A stretch of DNA of 7,866 nucleotides from CAZAGT01 sp964484515 (GCA_964484515.1 CAZAGT010000245.1:1-7866), one strand, 5' to 3'. Positions 1 through 6,296 are shown, numbered from the stretch's first letter. Translations and numbers: made by a program. Notes: a model not told the origin generated them from the letters alone.

Positions 1-57
1 GATGGTACTTCAATGTATCGCGCTCTCGATATCAACCTATTGACCCACAAATTCTAG
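1..57 (+). CDS. Possible 3' end of a plus-strand gene (partial)
   Basis: Frame 1 is open from the left edge to a TAG at 55-57 and reads DGTSMYRALDINLLTHKF. Eighteen codons alone would prove nothing. However, a related sequence at 2048-2092 reads DGVIDTDLLTHSFL before its own stop, and some of the differences are synonymous (TTG/CTG for Leu, CAC/CAT for His). This suggests both were once coding. If real, the gene converges on the S1-type gene, with the two stops about 16 bp apart. The family is not recognised, and similarity continues a few bases past the stop, so a shared non-coding repeat is the alternative. Confidence 0.3.
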   Translation, partial: DGTSMYRALDINLLTHKF

Positions 58-73
58 TGAGGAGCCTTATGAA

Positions 74-1525
74 TCAGCCGTTTTTGGCCTTCAGGGCCTG
101 CTGCAGCTTCTCTCCCAAAGAACCGATCCGCTTCTCCTCGGCCCCGGTGTAACTTCGCCAGTCCTCCTCACTGGCTGAATCTCCAGGACGGAGGGTTATC
201 CTTCGCTCCTCCGGCCGGACCTCCTCCACGACCAGCGTGATGTGATCTCCCTCTTTCAGTTTTTCAATCGCTCCGGGATTGTCGGAATGGCTTATCTTCG
301 ATTTAGGAAGCAGTCCCGTTATTCCGGGCTCCAATCGCACAAAATAACCGAACTTCTCCCTTTTTTCGATCGTCCCCTCGATGGATTGACCCACTGTGAT
401 TCTCTCGCGAATATCGACCCAGGGATCCCCTTCCGCGTCCTTCATGCTTAAAGAGATCCTTCTCTTCTCTGCGTCGACCTCCTTGATCATCACCTCGACG
501 GTCTCACCGGTCGTCACTACGTCTTCGGGCTTGAGGATCCTTTGCCGGTAGCTCATCTCACTGATATGAACCAGGCCTTCAATCCCCGGGGTGATCTCTA
601 CGAAGGCACCGAATTTTACACAGCATGTGACTCTGCCCCGAGTCTTGACGCCAACATGAAACGCTTCCTTGACGTTGTTCCAGGGATCCTCCGTAAGCTG
701 TTTGATGGAAAGCGCAATCTTCACCTGCCCCGGCTTTTTACCCGCCTCTATCCCAATGACTTTGACGTTGACCGACTCCCCGGTGCTCAAGGCCTCTTCC
801 GGCTTTTCGACCCTTGACCAACCCAACTCTGAGAGGTGAACCATGCCCTCGACCCCTGCTTGGAGCTCGACAAACGCCCCGTAGGGCATCAGCTTTGTCA
901 CCCGGCCCTCTAGTTGAGTCCCGATAGCAAGGTCTTTAAGGAATTCTGCGCGTGCCTTCTCCTGCTCTCTTCGCAGAAACTCGCGTCTGGATACGACGAT
1001 GTTTCTACCGTTCTCCTCCAACTGCGTAATCAAGAATGAATAGGTCTCACCCACATACTCATCCGGTTTTTCGACATACTTGAGATCCATCTGGCTAATG
1101 GGGCAAAAGGCCTTCTTCTGTAAGATCTCCACATTGAATCCGCCCTTACAGGTGCCCTTCACCTTGCCCTCGACCGGGACCGCGCCCTCGAAGGCCCCGC
1201 CGATGATGTGGTGCCCACCCACACCCGATAGCGCTTTGGAAAGCCGGATTTCGTTCCCGCTCCGCGACACGACGTAGAGTTCGAGTATTTCGCCGACTTT
1301 GTATGGTAGTTCCAAGTCTTCATCCAGAAGCTCGGCCTTGTCCACGACCCCGTCGATCTTGGTCCCTGTATCGACAAAAACGGTATCCCGGCCTATGGAG
1401 ATAATCTCGCCCCGGATCTTATCCCCAATCTGGACATCGTCATTCATGCCGGCGCTGTAAGACTCATAGAGATCTGCAAAACTCTCATTTTCCACGCCCT
1501 GTTCATTGTTCAATTCTTCAGACAC
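74..1525 (-). CDS. S1 RNA-binding domain protein, ribosomal protein S1-like (five S1 domains)
   Basis: This is a ribosomal protein S1-type protein of 483 residues if started at the GTG at 1525. S1 proteins bind single-stranded mRNA at the 30S subunit and help start translation, especially on messages with weak ribosome binding sites. Five S1 (OB-fold) repeats lie at about residues 34-99, 117-181, 202-275, 291-362 and 378-446. Repeats 3-5 carry the typical GAFVE or GYFVR strand followed by G(V/I)xGL(V/L)(H/P)xS(E/K). The frame stays open to an ATG at 1591, but no good Shine-Dalgarno precedes that codon. GGGAG at 1534-1538 sits 8 nt before the GTG, and the protein then begins VSEELNNEQ. E. coli S1 has six domains and 557 residues, so this is shorter. 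It could be the only S1 or a second S1-like paralogue, which this window cannot decide. No terminator is visible after the stop. Confidence 0.93.
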   Translation of the reverse strand: MSEELNNEQGVENESFADLYESYSAGMNDDVQIGDKIRGEIISIGRDTVFVDTGTKIDGVVDKAELLDEDLELPYKVGEILELYVVSRSGNEIRLSKALSGVGGHHIIGGAFEGAVPVEGKVKGTCKGGFNVEILQKKAFCPISQMDLKYVEKPDEYVGETYSFLITQLEENGRNIVVSRREFLRREQEKARAEFLKDLAIGTQLEGRVTKLMPYGAFVELQAGVEGMVHLSELGWSRVEKPEEALSTGESVNVKVIGIEAGKKPGQVKIALSIKQLTEDPWNNVKEAFHVGVKTRGRVTCCVKFGAFVEITPGIEGLVHISEMSYRQRILKPEDVVTTGETVEVMIKEVDAEKRRISLSMKDAEGDPWVDIRERITVGQSIEGTIEKREKFGYFVRLEPGITGLLPKSKISHSDNPGAIEKLKEGDHITLVVEEVRPEERRITLRPGDSASEEDWRSYTGAEEKRIGSLGEKLQQALKAKNG

Positions 1526-1533
1526 GATGTTTA

Positions 1534-1538
1534 CTCCC
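1534..1538 (-). promoter_or_regulatory. Ribosome binding site that decides the S1-type start
   Basis: Read on the minus strand, GGGAG lies 8 nt before the GTG at 1525-1523. No comparable purine-rich site precedes the in-frame ATG at 1591, and only GGA directly abuts the ATG at 1555. This supports the GTG start. Confidence 0.55.
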
Positions 1539-1735
1539 ACAAAAAGATCACGCATTCCTACCAGGAATGATAGGCGGTTGGCAATAGGCATTGATCCATC
1601 AAACAGAAAAAGTTGAAAGCAGATATCGGGGAAGTGGGATCAAAGTCTCATTGTACTGAAAGTGATTATTGGAACTCTCCGCAAACAACGGTTGATGTAG
1701 CTTTATCTATCGGCATAATTCTCTGAATGCTAAAG

Positions 1736-1839
1736 GGATTACGCGTACCACCGAATGAGGGAACGCGGCCGTAGCCGCGGGTCTGGGTGTCTTCGGGCGT
1801 CACCACCTGGTCATTAATCCGCGATTCGCAACGCGAATC
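1736..1839. repeat. Cluster of GC-rich inverted repeats
   Basis: Two perfect hairpins lie close together. One has 6-bp arms CGCGGC/GCCGCG around CGTA (1764-1779). The other has 7-bp arms GATTCGC/GCGAATC around AAC (1823-1839). An outer 6-bp pair, GGATTA (1736-1741) with TAATCC (1815-1820), could enclose the first as a longer folded structure. No T-run follows, so these are not ordinary Rho-independent terminators. A structured RNA or the end of a decayed element is possible, but function is unknown. Confidence 0.45.
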
Positions 1840-2002
1840 ATATTCACGGCCGTTTTGACCGGGTTACCGCTGGGCTCAGCCCCTCTTGTTCTTGAGGAGC
1901 TACGAACCCATTGCGATCTTTGCATTGAGTCCTGCCCGGAAGCCCGGAATCGAAGAAGAGAGATCACAGGCCCCCCACCGGACCGCGCGGCAATCAGATT
2001 AG

Positions 2003-2092
2003 AATCGGAAAGCCGAATTTCGATCGAAAACAGATGTGAGTTCAGTCGATGGTGTTATCGATACCGACCTACTGACCCATAGTTTCTTGTGA
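2003..2092 (+). pseudogene. Degenerate remnant sharing its C-terminal coding sequence with the left edge
   Basis: In the frame ending at the TGA of 2090-2092 the sequence reads NRKAEFRSKTDVSSVDGV, then IDTDLLTHSFL, with an in-frame stop just upstream at 2000-2002. The last 42 bases or so match positions 28-69 at about 34 of 42 positions, including bases past the stop at the left edge. I read this as the tail of a duplicated and decayed gene. No protein family is recognised. It could instead be a short dispersed repeat that never coded for protein. Confidence 0.25.
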
Positions 2093-2285
2093 AGAGCCTC
2101 AAACGTAATGAGTTGTGGCTCGATCGAATCCGCTTCGGAAGTCACACTCGCGCCGGCGCAAAAAGAGGCGCTCCCATCAAGATGATTGTCTCCTAACTCC
2201 TTCCCCTTTCCAAGCCCCTGATGGTCTCAAGCCATTGACTGGACCCTAACGTTGCAAGAGTCGAGGATGCTGCAGATTCCAGGCG

Positions 2286-2324
2286 CCGAGGGTGCAGCCG
2301 TAGTAGCCTACTGCAAACCCTCGG
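2286..2324. repeat. Long imperfect hairpin (12-bp stem with a 2-nt bulge)
   Basis: CCGAGGGT (2286-2293) pairs with ACCCTCGG (2317-2324). The stem continues as GCAG (2294-2297) with CTGC (2311-2314), leaving an AA bulge at 2315-2316 and a 13-nt loop. No T-run follows, which argues against a terminator. Such hairpins occur in REP-like elements, IS200/IS605-type ends and structured RNAs. Nothing nearby, such as a transposase gene, identifies which. Confidence 0.45.
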
Positions 2325-2765
2325 CAACGCAGAAGATGCGGTATCATCGGCTTTCCCGGAGGGTAAACAACACGGCGTATTTTGGGTTTCGCTGGACTTA
2401 ACAGTCGGTGATATCCAGAGTGAACGCGAAAAATGGCGCAGGCCTCTATTATTCTTGTCTTTTCACACTTTTCGACGTGTTGTTTATACAACAGTAGGGT
2501 GGAATCGGGATCAAAGACGCCCTTTGCCCCCTTATGATTCCCGAACAAGGCCGAATCCCCCGTCAGGCAAAGCACATTCTTGGCTCCCGGACAAATGTCA
2601 GGAAAACCTTTGCCCGTGCCTCGCACCTATCATAGGATCCTACATCCCCACCCTTTTTTTGCATTCCTCACAGCCTTAGAATCTTGAAACCATGCAAATT
2701 TCTCAAAAACCTATCATAACCAACAACTTAAATAGGGAATTGGGTCGAGATTGCATCCTGGTCTA

Positions 2766-2785
2766 TTTTGACTCCAAAGTCAAAA
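2766..2785. promoter_or_regulatory. Perfect palindrome, candidate Rrf2/IscR-type operator
   Basis: TTTTGACT and AGTCAAAA form perfect 8-bp arms around a CCAA spacer, 85 bp upstream of the Rrf2 start. The core GACT-N4-AGTC resembles the E. coli IscR type 1 operator core GACT-N5-AGTC, and the downstream gene encodes an IscR-like protein with a cluster-type cysteine triad. The TTGACT half-site recurs at 2811-2816. A role in autoregulation is inferred from position and similarity only, and the spacer differs by one base. Confidence 0.45.
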
Positions 2786-2807
2786 CTCGTAAAAAATTGC
2801 AAAAAAA

Positions 2808-2834
2808 GCCTTGACTAGTAAAACAATATATACT
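2808..2834 (+). promoter_or_regulatory. Promoter/operator region of the Rrf2 gene with shared 12-base element
   Basis: The element AACAATATATAC occupies 2822-2833 and is repeated exactly before the flavoprotein gene at 3517-3528. GCCTT upstream (2808-2812) is shared too, with a 2-nt spacing difference. Within it TATACT (2829-2834) is a fair -10 sequence. TTGACT (2811-2816) looks like a -35 box but is only 12 nt away, too close for a normal sigma-70 pair. TAGTA (2816-2820) and TACTA (2831-2835) form an inverted repeat overlapping the element, as expected of a regulator site placed on a promoter. Confidence 0.45.
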
Positions 2835-2870
2835 AAATGGATAGGAAATCATTTATCCCCTCACAATCCA

Positions 2871-3308
2871 ATGAAACTATCCACCCGAAGTCGATATGGC
2901 ACACGGATGTTGGTGGATATAGCTCGCCACCAAAGCAACGGTCCCGTCCAGACCGGCGAAATATCTAGACGTCAACAAATCTCAGTAAAGTATCTGGAGC
3001 AGCTTGTGCTGCCCCTAAAAAGGGCCAAGCTCCTTTCGAGCGTGCGTGGTTCCAAAGGCGGCCATCTACTTGCTCAGAAACCCGAGGACATCACCTTAGG
3101 TCAGATCGTGCGTCTCTTGGAACCTCAGGCCGATCCGGTAGAGTGTATCGGCCATCCGAATAAATGCCCGATGTCAGATGAATGCCAGACAAGGGGGGCC
3201 TGGAGAGAGGCCACCGAGGTCTTTTTCGAAAAACTTGACAGCATCACCATTGCCGAGTTGGCTGACGGATCCTACAAAACCCGCTGCAAAAAACGGGATC
3301 ATAAATAA
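2871..3308 (+). CDS. Rrf2 family transcriptional regulator, IscR-like with three cluster cysteines
   Basis: This 145-residue protein belongs to the Rrf2 family of winged-helix regulators, many of which sense iron-sulfur status, nitric oxide, cysteine or redox state through a bound cluster. The N-terminus MKLSTRSRYGTRMLVDIA is typical. The recognition helix region (about 28-65) contains EISRRQQISVKYLEQLVLPLK, interrupted here only by family-typical variation, then the wing VRGSKGGHLL. Cys92, Cys99 and Cys105 are spaced CX6CX5C, close to the CX5CX5C [2Fe-2S] ligands Cys92, Cys98 and Cys104 of E. coli IscR. A further Cys139 lies near the C-terminus. The ATG at 2871 matches the family start. The frame is open back to a TTG at 2811, but that overlaps the promoter. 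No clear Shine-Dalgarno precedes the ATG, so translation may be weak. Its gene lies in the same direction as the SQR-like operon 255 bp downstream and probably controls both. Confidence 0.93.
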   Translation: MKLSTRSRYGTRMLVDIARHQSNGPVQTGEISRRQQISVKYLEQLVLPLKRAKLLSSVRGSKGGHLLAQKPEDITLGQIVRLLEPQADPVECIGHPNKCPMSDECQTRGAWREATEVFFEKLDSITIAELADGSYKTRCKKRDHK

Positions 3309-3504
3309 GTTGAGTAAATGTGTGTCAATCTACGTCCAGGTGGAGCAAAAGGCGAATTTGCGAGTTTGAGGTTTTGAATTATTGCGCGGACATAGCGAAG
3401 CTGTCGAAAAACCGACTTCTCTGAGGCTGATGGAAAATGTCCAGATGCAAGGCTTCCGAAACCGGCGTCCCGTCCCGAAGGGGTGGGGACTGAGCCGAGC
3501 GTTT
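3309..3504. other. Intergenic spacer with hairpin between the Rrf2 gene and the SQR-like operon
   Basis: No gene is supported here. A 61-codon frame runs through the spacer into the flavoprotein start but has no ribosome binding site and looks non-coding. A hairpin lies at 3467-3490: GTCCC pairs with GGGAC, then a 2x2 mismatch, then CCC pairs with GGG around a GAAG loop. No T-run follows it. It could attenuate read-through from the Rrf2 gene or be part of a dispersed repeat. Confidence 0.4.
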
Positions 3505-3528
3505 GCCTTCAAGTTCAACAATATATAC
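3505..3528 (+). promoter_or_regulatory. Promoter/operator region of the SQR-like operon with shared 12-base element
   Basis: AACAATATATAC at 3517-3528 is identical to 2822-2833 before the Rrf2 gene, and GCCTT (3505-3509) and AGT (3512-3514) are also shared. The element ends 35 bp before the ATG here and 37 bp before it in the Rrf2 gene, so the layout is the same. TATACC (3524-3529) is a possible -10. TTGCCT (3503-3508) is a possible -35 at a short 15-nt spacing. Common control by the Rrf2 protein is the simplest reading but is inferred. Confidence 0.45.
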
Positions 3529-3563
3529 CTCTCATTGATTACTCATAAAGCAAGGAGGATCAC

Positions 3564-4799
3564 ATGAAAAAAATTCTCATCTTAGGTTCAGGGGCAGGGG
3601 GTACGATGGTGGCCTCGAAGTTGCGCAAGGGGTTGAGCGAGACCGAATGGGAGATCACCATCATCGACCATGATGAACTCCATCACTACCAGCCGGGTTG
3701 GCTGTTCATCCCTTTTGGGGTTTACGGTGAAAAGGACTGTGTCAAGCCGAAGCGCGAATTCATACCGCAAGGCGTCGAATTCGTAGTCGATGAAGTGATG
3801 GGCGTCAACCCGGACAAGCGGGAAGTTGAGGGTCAAAAGGGACGCTACAATTATGATTGGCTCGTGATCGCCAGCGGTTGCCATATCGTCCCGGAGGAAG
3901 TGGAGGGTATGATGGACGACTGGTATGGAGACATCCATACCTTCTATAGCCTGGAGGGGGCAGTCGAGCTACGCAAAAAACTGAAGTACTTCGACTCCGG
4001 CCGCGTGGTACTTAACATGGCCGAATTTCCTTACAAATGCCCGGTAGCGCCGATCGAGTTTGTCTTCATGGCTGATTGGTTCTTCCACGTGAACGGTGTT
4101 CGCAATAATATCGAGATCGAAATGGTTACACCCATGGCCGATATCTTTACCAAACCCATGGCAACCAAGACCCTCCGGACCATTGCCGATCATAAAAACA
4201 TCAAGGTCACACCGAACTTCGATATCGCTCAAGTCAACGCCAAAGAGAAAACCATTGAATCACACAAGGGTGAAAAGGTCCCTTACGACCTCTTGGTCAC
4301 GGTGCCGCCAAACTTCGGTGCCCAGTACATCGAGAACTCCAACATGGGCGATCCGATGAATTATGTGGACACCGACCACTTCACACTGAAGGCCAAGGGT
4401 TACGAGAACATCTACGTGATAGGCGATGCGACCAATGTGCCGGCGTCAAAAGCTGGAGCAACGGCACACTACGAATCCGATACCGTGACGGAGAACCTGG
4501 TGCGTGACATTGAGGGCCAGGAACCGAAACCCACCTACGACGGCCACACCACTTGTTTTATCTGTTCCGGGTACGAAAAAGCGGTTCTTATCGACTTCAA
4601 TTATAAGGTGGAGCCGTTGGGCGGAAAGTTCCCTTTTCCGGGTCTGGGCCCTTTTTCGCTTCTAGGTGACAGTAATATCAATTACTGGGGCAAGATGATG
4701 TTCAAGTGGGTCTATTGGAACATGATGCTGAAGGGTCTCGAGTTGCCCCTTGAAGCCCAGTTCACCATGGCCGGGAAGTTACGACCTGCTTTGGCCTGA
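3564..4799 (+). CDS. Sulfide:quinone oxidoreductase-like FAD/NAD(P)-binding flavoprotein
   Basis: This 411-residue flavoprotein belongs to the SQR / flavocytochrome c sulfide dehydrogenase branch of the two-dinucleotide-binding-domain family. Such enzymes oxidise sulfide to polysulfide or sulfur and reduce membrane quinone. The FAD-binding loop GSGAGG is at residues 8-13. The second FAD motif, IYVIGDATNVPASKAGATAHYES, spans roughly 283-305. Cys159 (in YKCPVAP) and Cys331/Cys334 (in TCFICSG) match the positions of the two essential redox cysteines of SQRs, for example Cys156 and Cys347 in Aquifex. Cys106 (in ASGC) may be a third. The aromatic, basic segment 374-394 near the C-terminus fits the amphipathic membrane anchor of SQRs. 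No signal peptide is present, so it should sit on the inner membrane face. AAGGAGG (3552-3558) lies 5 nt before the ATG. It is the first gene of an operon with DUF1641. The substrate is inferred; another sulfur compound is possible. Confidence 0.9.
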   Translation: MKKILILGSGAGGTMVASKLRKGLSETEWEITIIDHDELHHYQPGWLFIPFGVYGEKDCVKPKREFIPQGVEFVVDEVMGVNPDKREVEGQKGRYNYDWLVIASGCHIVPEEVEGMMDDWYGDIHTFYSLEGAVELRKKLKYFDSGRVVLNMAEFPYKCPVAPIEFVFMADWFFHVNGVRNNIEIEMVTPMADIFTKPMATKTLRTIADHKNIKVTPNFDIAQVNAKEKTIESHKGEKVPYDLLVTVPPNFGAQYIENSNMGDPMNYVDTDHFTLKAKGYENIYVIGDATNVPASKAGATAHYESDTVTENLVRDIEGQEPKPTYDGHTTCFICSGYEKAVLIDFNYKVEPLGGKFPFPGLGPFSLLGDSNINYWGKMMFKWVYWNMMLKGLELPLEAQFTMAGKLRPALA

Positions 4800-4815
4800 A
4801 AGGAAGGAGGGACCC

Positions 4816-5493
4816 ATGACCAACGAAGAACTGATTCTGCAGCGACTTGACAGCATCGAGACTCAGCTCGCTCCTCTGTCACAATCAGCCGCCAGCCTGA
4901 ATGAACTCAAGGGCGACCTCACACCCTTGCTCAACGGTGGCGTGCACCTGATGATCAAGGAACTTGAGGACGTGGAGGCCGCTTTTCAGTTGGAAGATCT
5001 GTTGATGCTGCTCAAGCGTATGCTGAGGAGTGTCCGCGATATTACCTACACCCTGAATCAACTCGAGAACATCATCGACTTTGTAAAGACCATAGAACCC
5101 TTGCTAAAGTCATCAGTGCCTCAGATGGTTAACTATCTCGACGACCTTGAGCAGAGGGGCGTCTTCCGTGTCATTCAGGCCACCCTGGATATCCGCGCCA
5201 AAATCGCAACCGCCTTCACGCCTGAAGATATCGATCAAATCGGTGATGGGCTGGTTGCTTTGCTTGGGCTTGCCAAGAAGATCACGGACCCCAAGGCCGT
5301 TGCCTTGTTGGAGCGTTTTGCGGAAGTGCCGTCCAATGTAGACTTGGAAAACGCAAAGGGCGTCGGGCCGTTTGGCCTGATCTCGGCCTGCTCGACCAAA
5401 GAGGTAAAGCACGGGTTGGGCGTTTTGATGGAATTGACCAGGGCGATGGGCAGAATGAAAGGCAATGGAGGAACGGTCTCTTCCAGCGATTAA
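4816..5493 (+). CDS. DUF1641 domain protein, probable partner of the SQR-like flavoprotein
   Basis: This 225-residue protein is acidic and mostly helical. The C-terminal segment at about residues 178-215, containing GVGPFGLISACSTKEVKHGLGVLMELTRAMGRM, fits the short DUF1641 (PF07849) signature. The N-terminal part (1-40) looks like a coiled coil, and the middle has leucine-rich amphipathic helices. No signal peptide or clear membrane span is visible. Genes with DUF1641 are often found beside SQR-type flavoprotein genes in bacteria and archaea. The 16-bp gap and the strong AGGAAGGAGG site (4801-4810), 5 nt before the ATG, show translation together with the flavoprotein. A role as subunit, membrane adaptor or assembly factor is inferred and the biochemical function is unknown. 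The frame is open upstream to 4750, inside the flavoprotein gene, but the ribosome binding site fixes the start at 4816. Confidence 0.9.
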   Translation: MTNEELILQRLDSIETQLAPLSQSAASLNELKGDLTPLLNGGVHLMIKELEDVEAAFQLEDLLMLLKRMLRSVRDITYTLNQLENIIDFVKTIEPLLKSSVPQMVNYLDDLEQRGVFRVIQATLDIRAKIATAFTPEDIDQIGDGLVALLGLAKKITDPKAVALLERFAEVPSNVDLENAKGVGPFGLISACSTKEVKHGLGVLMELTRAMGRMKGNGGTVSSSD

Positions 5494-5746
5494 GGCCTCT
5501 CTGAGATTACTCTGCGGAGTATGAGGAAATATTCTAGACCATAAACCTGGACTTGGGCTGTCCCGGCCGACGGATCATATGGTTTGTTTTTGCAGCTGCA
5601 AGAGTACTCCAACCATTTTGGGTTCATGTATTTGTTCCGGCACGGCAATAAGATCATGATGGCTTTCGCCCCATTTCGTCAGAGCATTATGACCACTTCT
5701 ATGGGAGAACGCTCGAATATTTGCGTGAGAAAGGAGCTGAAGCGCA

Positions 5747-6025
5747 ATGGAGAAACACATGGTTCAATGCGAGGACGGCCGGGTTCGACAGGCGCGGGTG
5801 TACGGAGTCCCGAAGGCCGAAGGGGATTTCGAGATTCGGCAGGCCGGCGTAAGATTAAAGGGAAAACACGTCATCGGTGAGGTCTGGCACAGCCGTAAGA
5901 CCGGGACGTGGTACTTCCTAACGGACCCCGACTGTAAATTCAGTCGTCTCTTACCCCGCTGCCGCGAAAAGCCCATTGAGCCTCTCCAGCAACTGGAGGT
6001 TTCTTCCCATGTGAGAGACAGGTGA
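5747..6025 (+). CDS. Small conserved-looking hypothetical protein (92 aa)
   Basis: An AAGGAG (5731-5736) lies 10 nt before the ATG. The protein has a compact, plausible pattern: VQCEDGRVRQARVYG, then VRLKGKHVIGEVWHSR, then TGTWYFLTDPDCKFSRLLPRC. Cysteines fall at 8, 63 and 72. From memory it resembles small uncharacterised proteins of sulfate reducers that begin VRCxDGRVRxARVYG and continue with a VxVKGKxVxG strand, but I cannot confirm this. It has no signal peptide and no membrane segment. It is 253 bp after the DUF1641 gene, so it is probably a separate unit. An ATG at residue 5 is an alternative start, less well spaced from the ribosome binding site. A minus-strand frame covers the same bases but has no start signal. 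Confidence 0.5.
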   Translation: MEKHMVQCEDGRVRQARVYGVPKAEGDFEIRQAGVRLKGKHVIGEVWHSRKTGTWYFLTDPDCKFSRLLPRCREKPIEPLQQLEVSSHVRDR

Positions 6026-6296
6026 GGCGGTCTAGAAACGCTACTAGTGGATTATCACATAAATAAGGCTATACTTTTTCCATTTGTATGGGCGAGGATT
6101 TTCGTTCAGATATCCGGTGTCACGACTGAGACCCGGTGCGATTTCACTTGGCGTTCTGTAGTCTGTATTGTGAAAAGCAGTTCGCGGTAGAGATGCAAAA
6201 TGGGATTCAACCAAGTTCAGCTAAGAGGAACTGGTTAGCTTCCAATAGACATGGATCCGGCGGCGAATTCTTGGTGGGAGTTCTCTTAGTTCCTTT
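6026..6296. other. Intergenic region, inverted repeat only
   Basis: No gene is supported. CTAAGAGGAAC (6221-6231) is complementary to GTTCTCTTAG (6280-6289) apart from one bulged base, enclosing 48 nt, and a T5 run follows at 6294-6298. AGCTAA/TTAGCT (6219-6240) is a second, nested inverted repeat. The loop is long for a terminator. The pair could be relics of a small mobile element. Confidence 0.35.

Larger units (their letters stand above)
1526..2810. other. Long gene-poor intergenic region with hairpins and a gene remnant
   Basis: About 1.3 kb separates the start of the S1-type gene from the Rrf2 promoter. Open frames here are at most 126 codons, lack ribosome binding sites, and have arginine-, cysteine- and proline-rich translations unlike conserved proteins. 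The S1 promoter must lie in the part next to 1525, but no convincing -35/-10 pair is visible. The segment holds a GC-rich hairpin cluster at 1736-1839, a degenerate coding remnant ending at 2092, a long hairpin at 2286-2324 and an operator-like palindrome at 2766-2785. It is probably decayed or mobile-derived sequence. Confidence 0.6.

Noticed and set aside
1855..2082. 75-codon plus-strand open frame
   Set aside because: No start signal, atypical composition; the coding-like signal near its end lies in a different frame (to the TGA at 2090).
2246..2626. 126-codon minus-strand open frame
   Set aside because: No ribosome binding site, cysteine- and arginine-rich translation with no recognisable motif, and it runs through the hairpin at 2286-2324.
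2811..2870. TTG start extending the Rrf2 protein by 20 residues
   Set aside because: The extension overlaps the promoter element and does not match the family N-terminus MKLSTRSRYG.
3382..3567. 61-codon frame ahead of the SQR-like gene
   Set aside because: No ribosome binding site; it overlaps the operon promoter and start codon.
5508..5521. TACTC/GAGTA hairpin after the DUF1641 gene as a terminator
   Set aside because: Stem is only 5 bp and no T-run follows.
5538..5591. ACCATA/TATGGT pair followed by a T-rich run as a terminator
   Set aside because: The 34-nt loop is too long and the stem too short to be convincing, although the T-run at 5583-5591 is suggestive.
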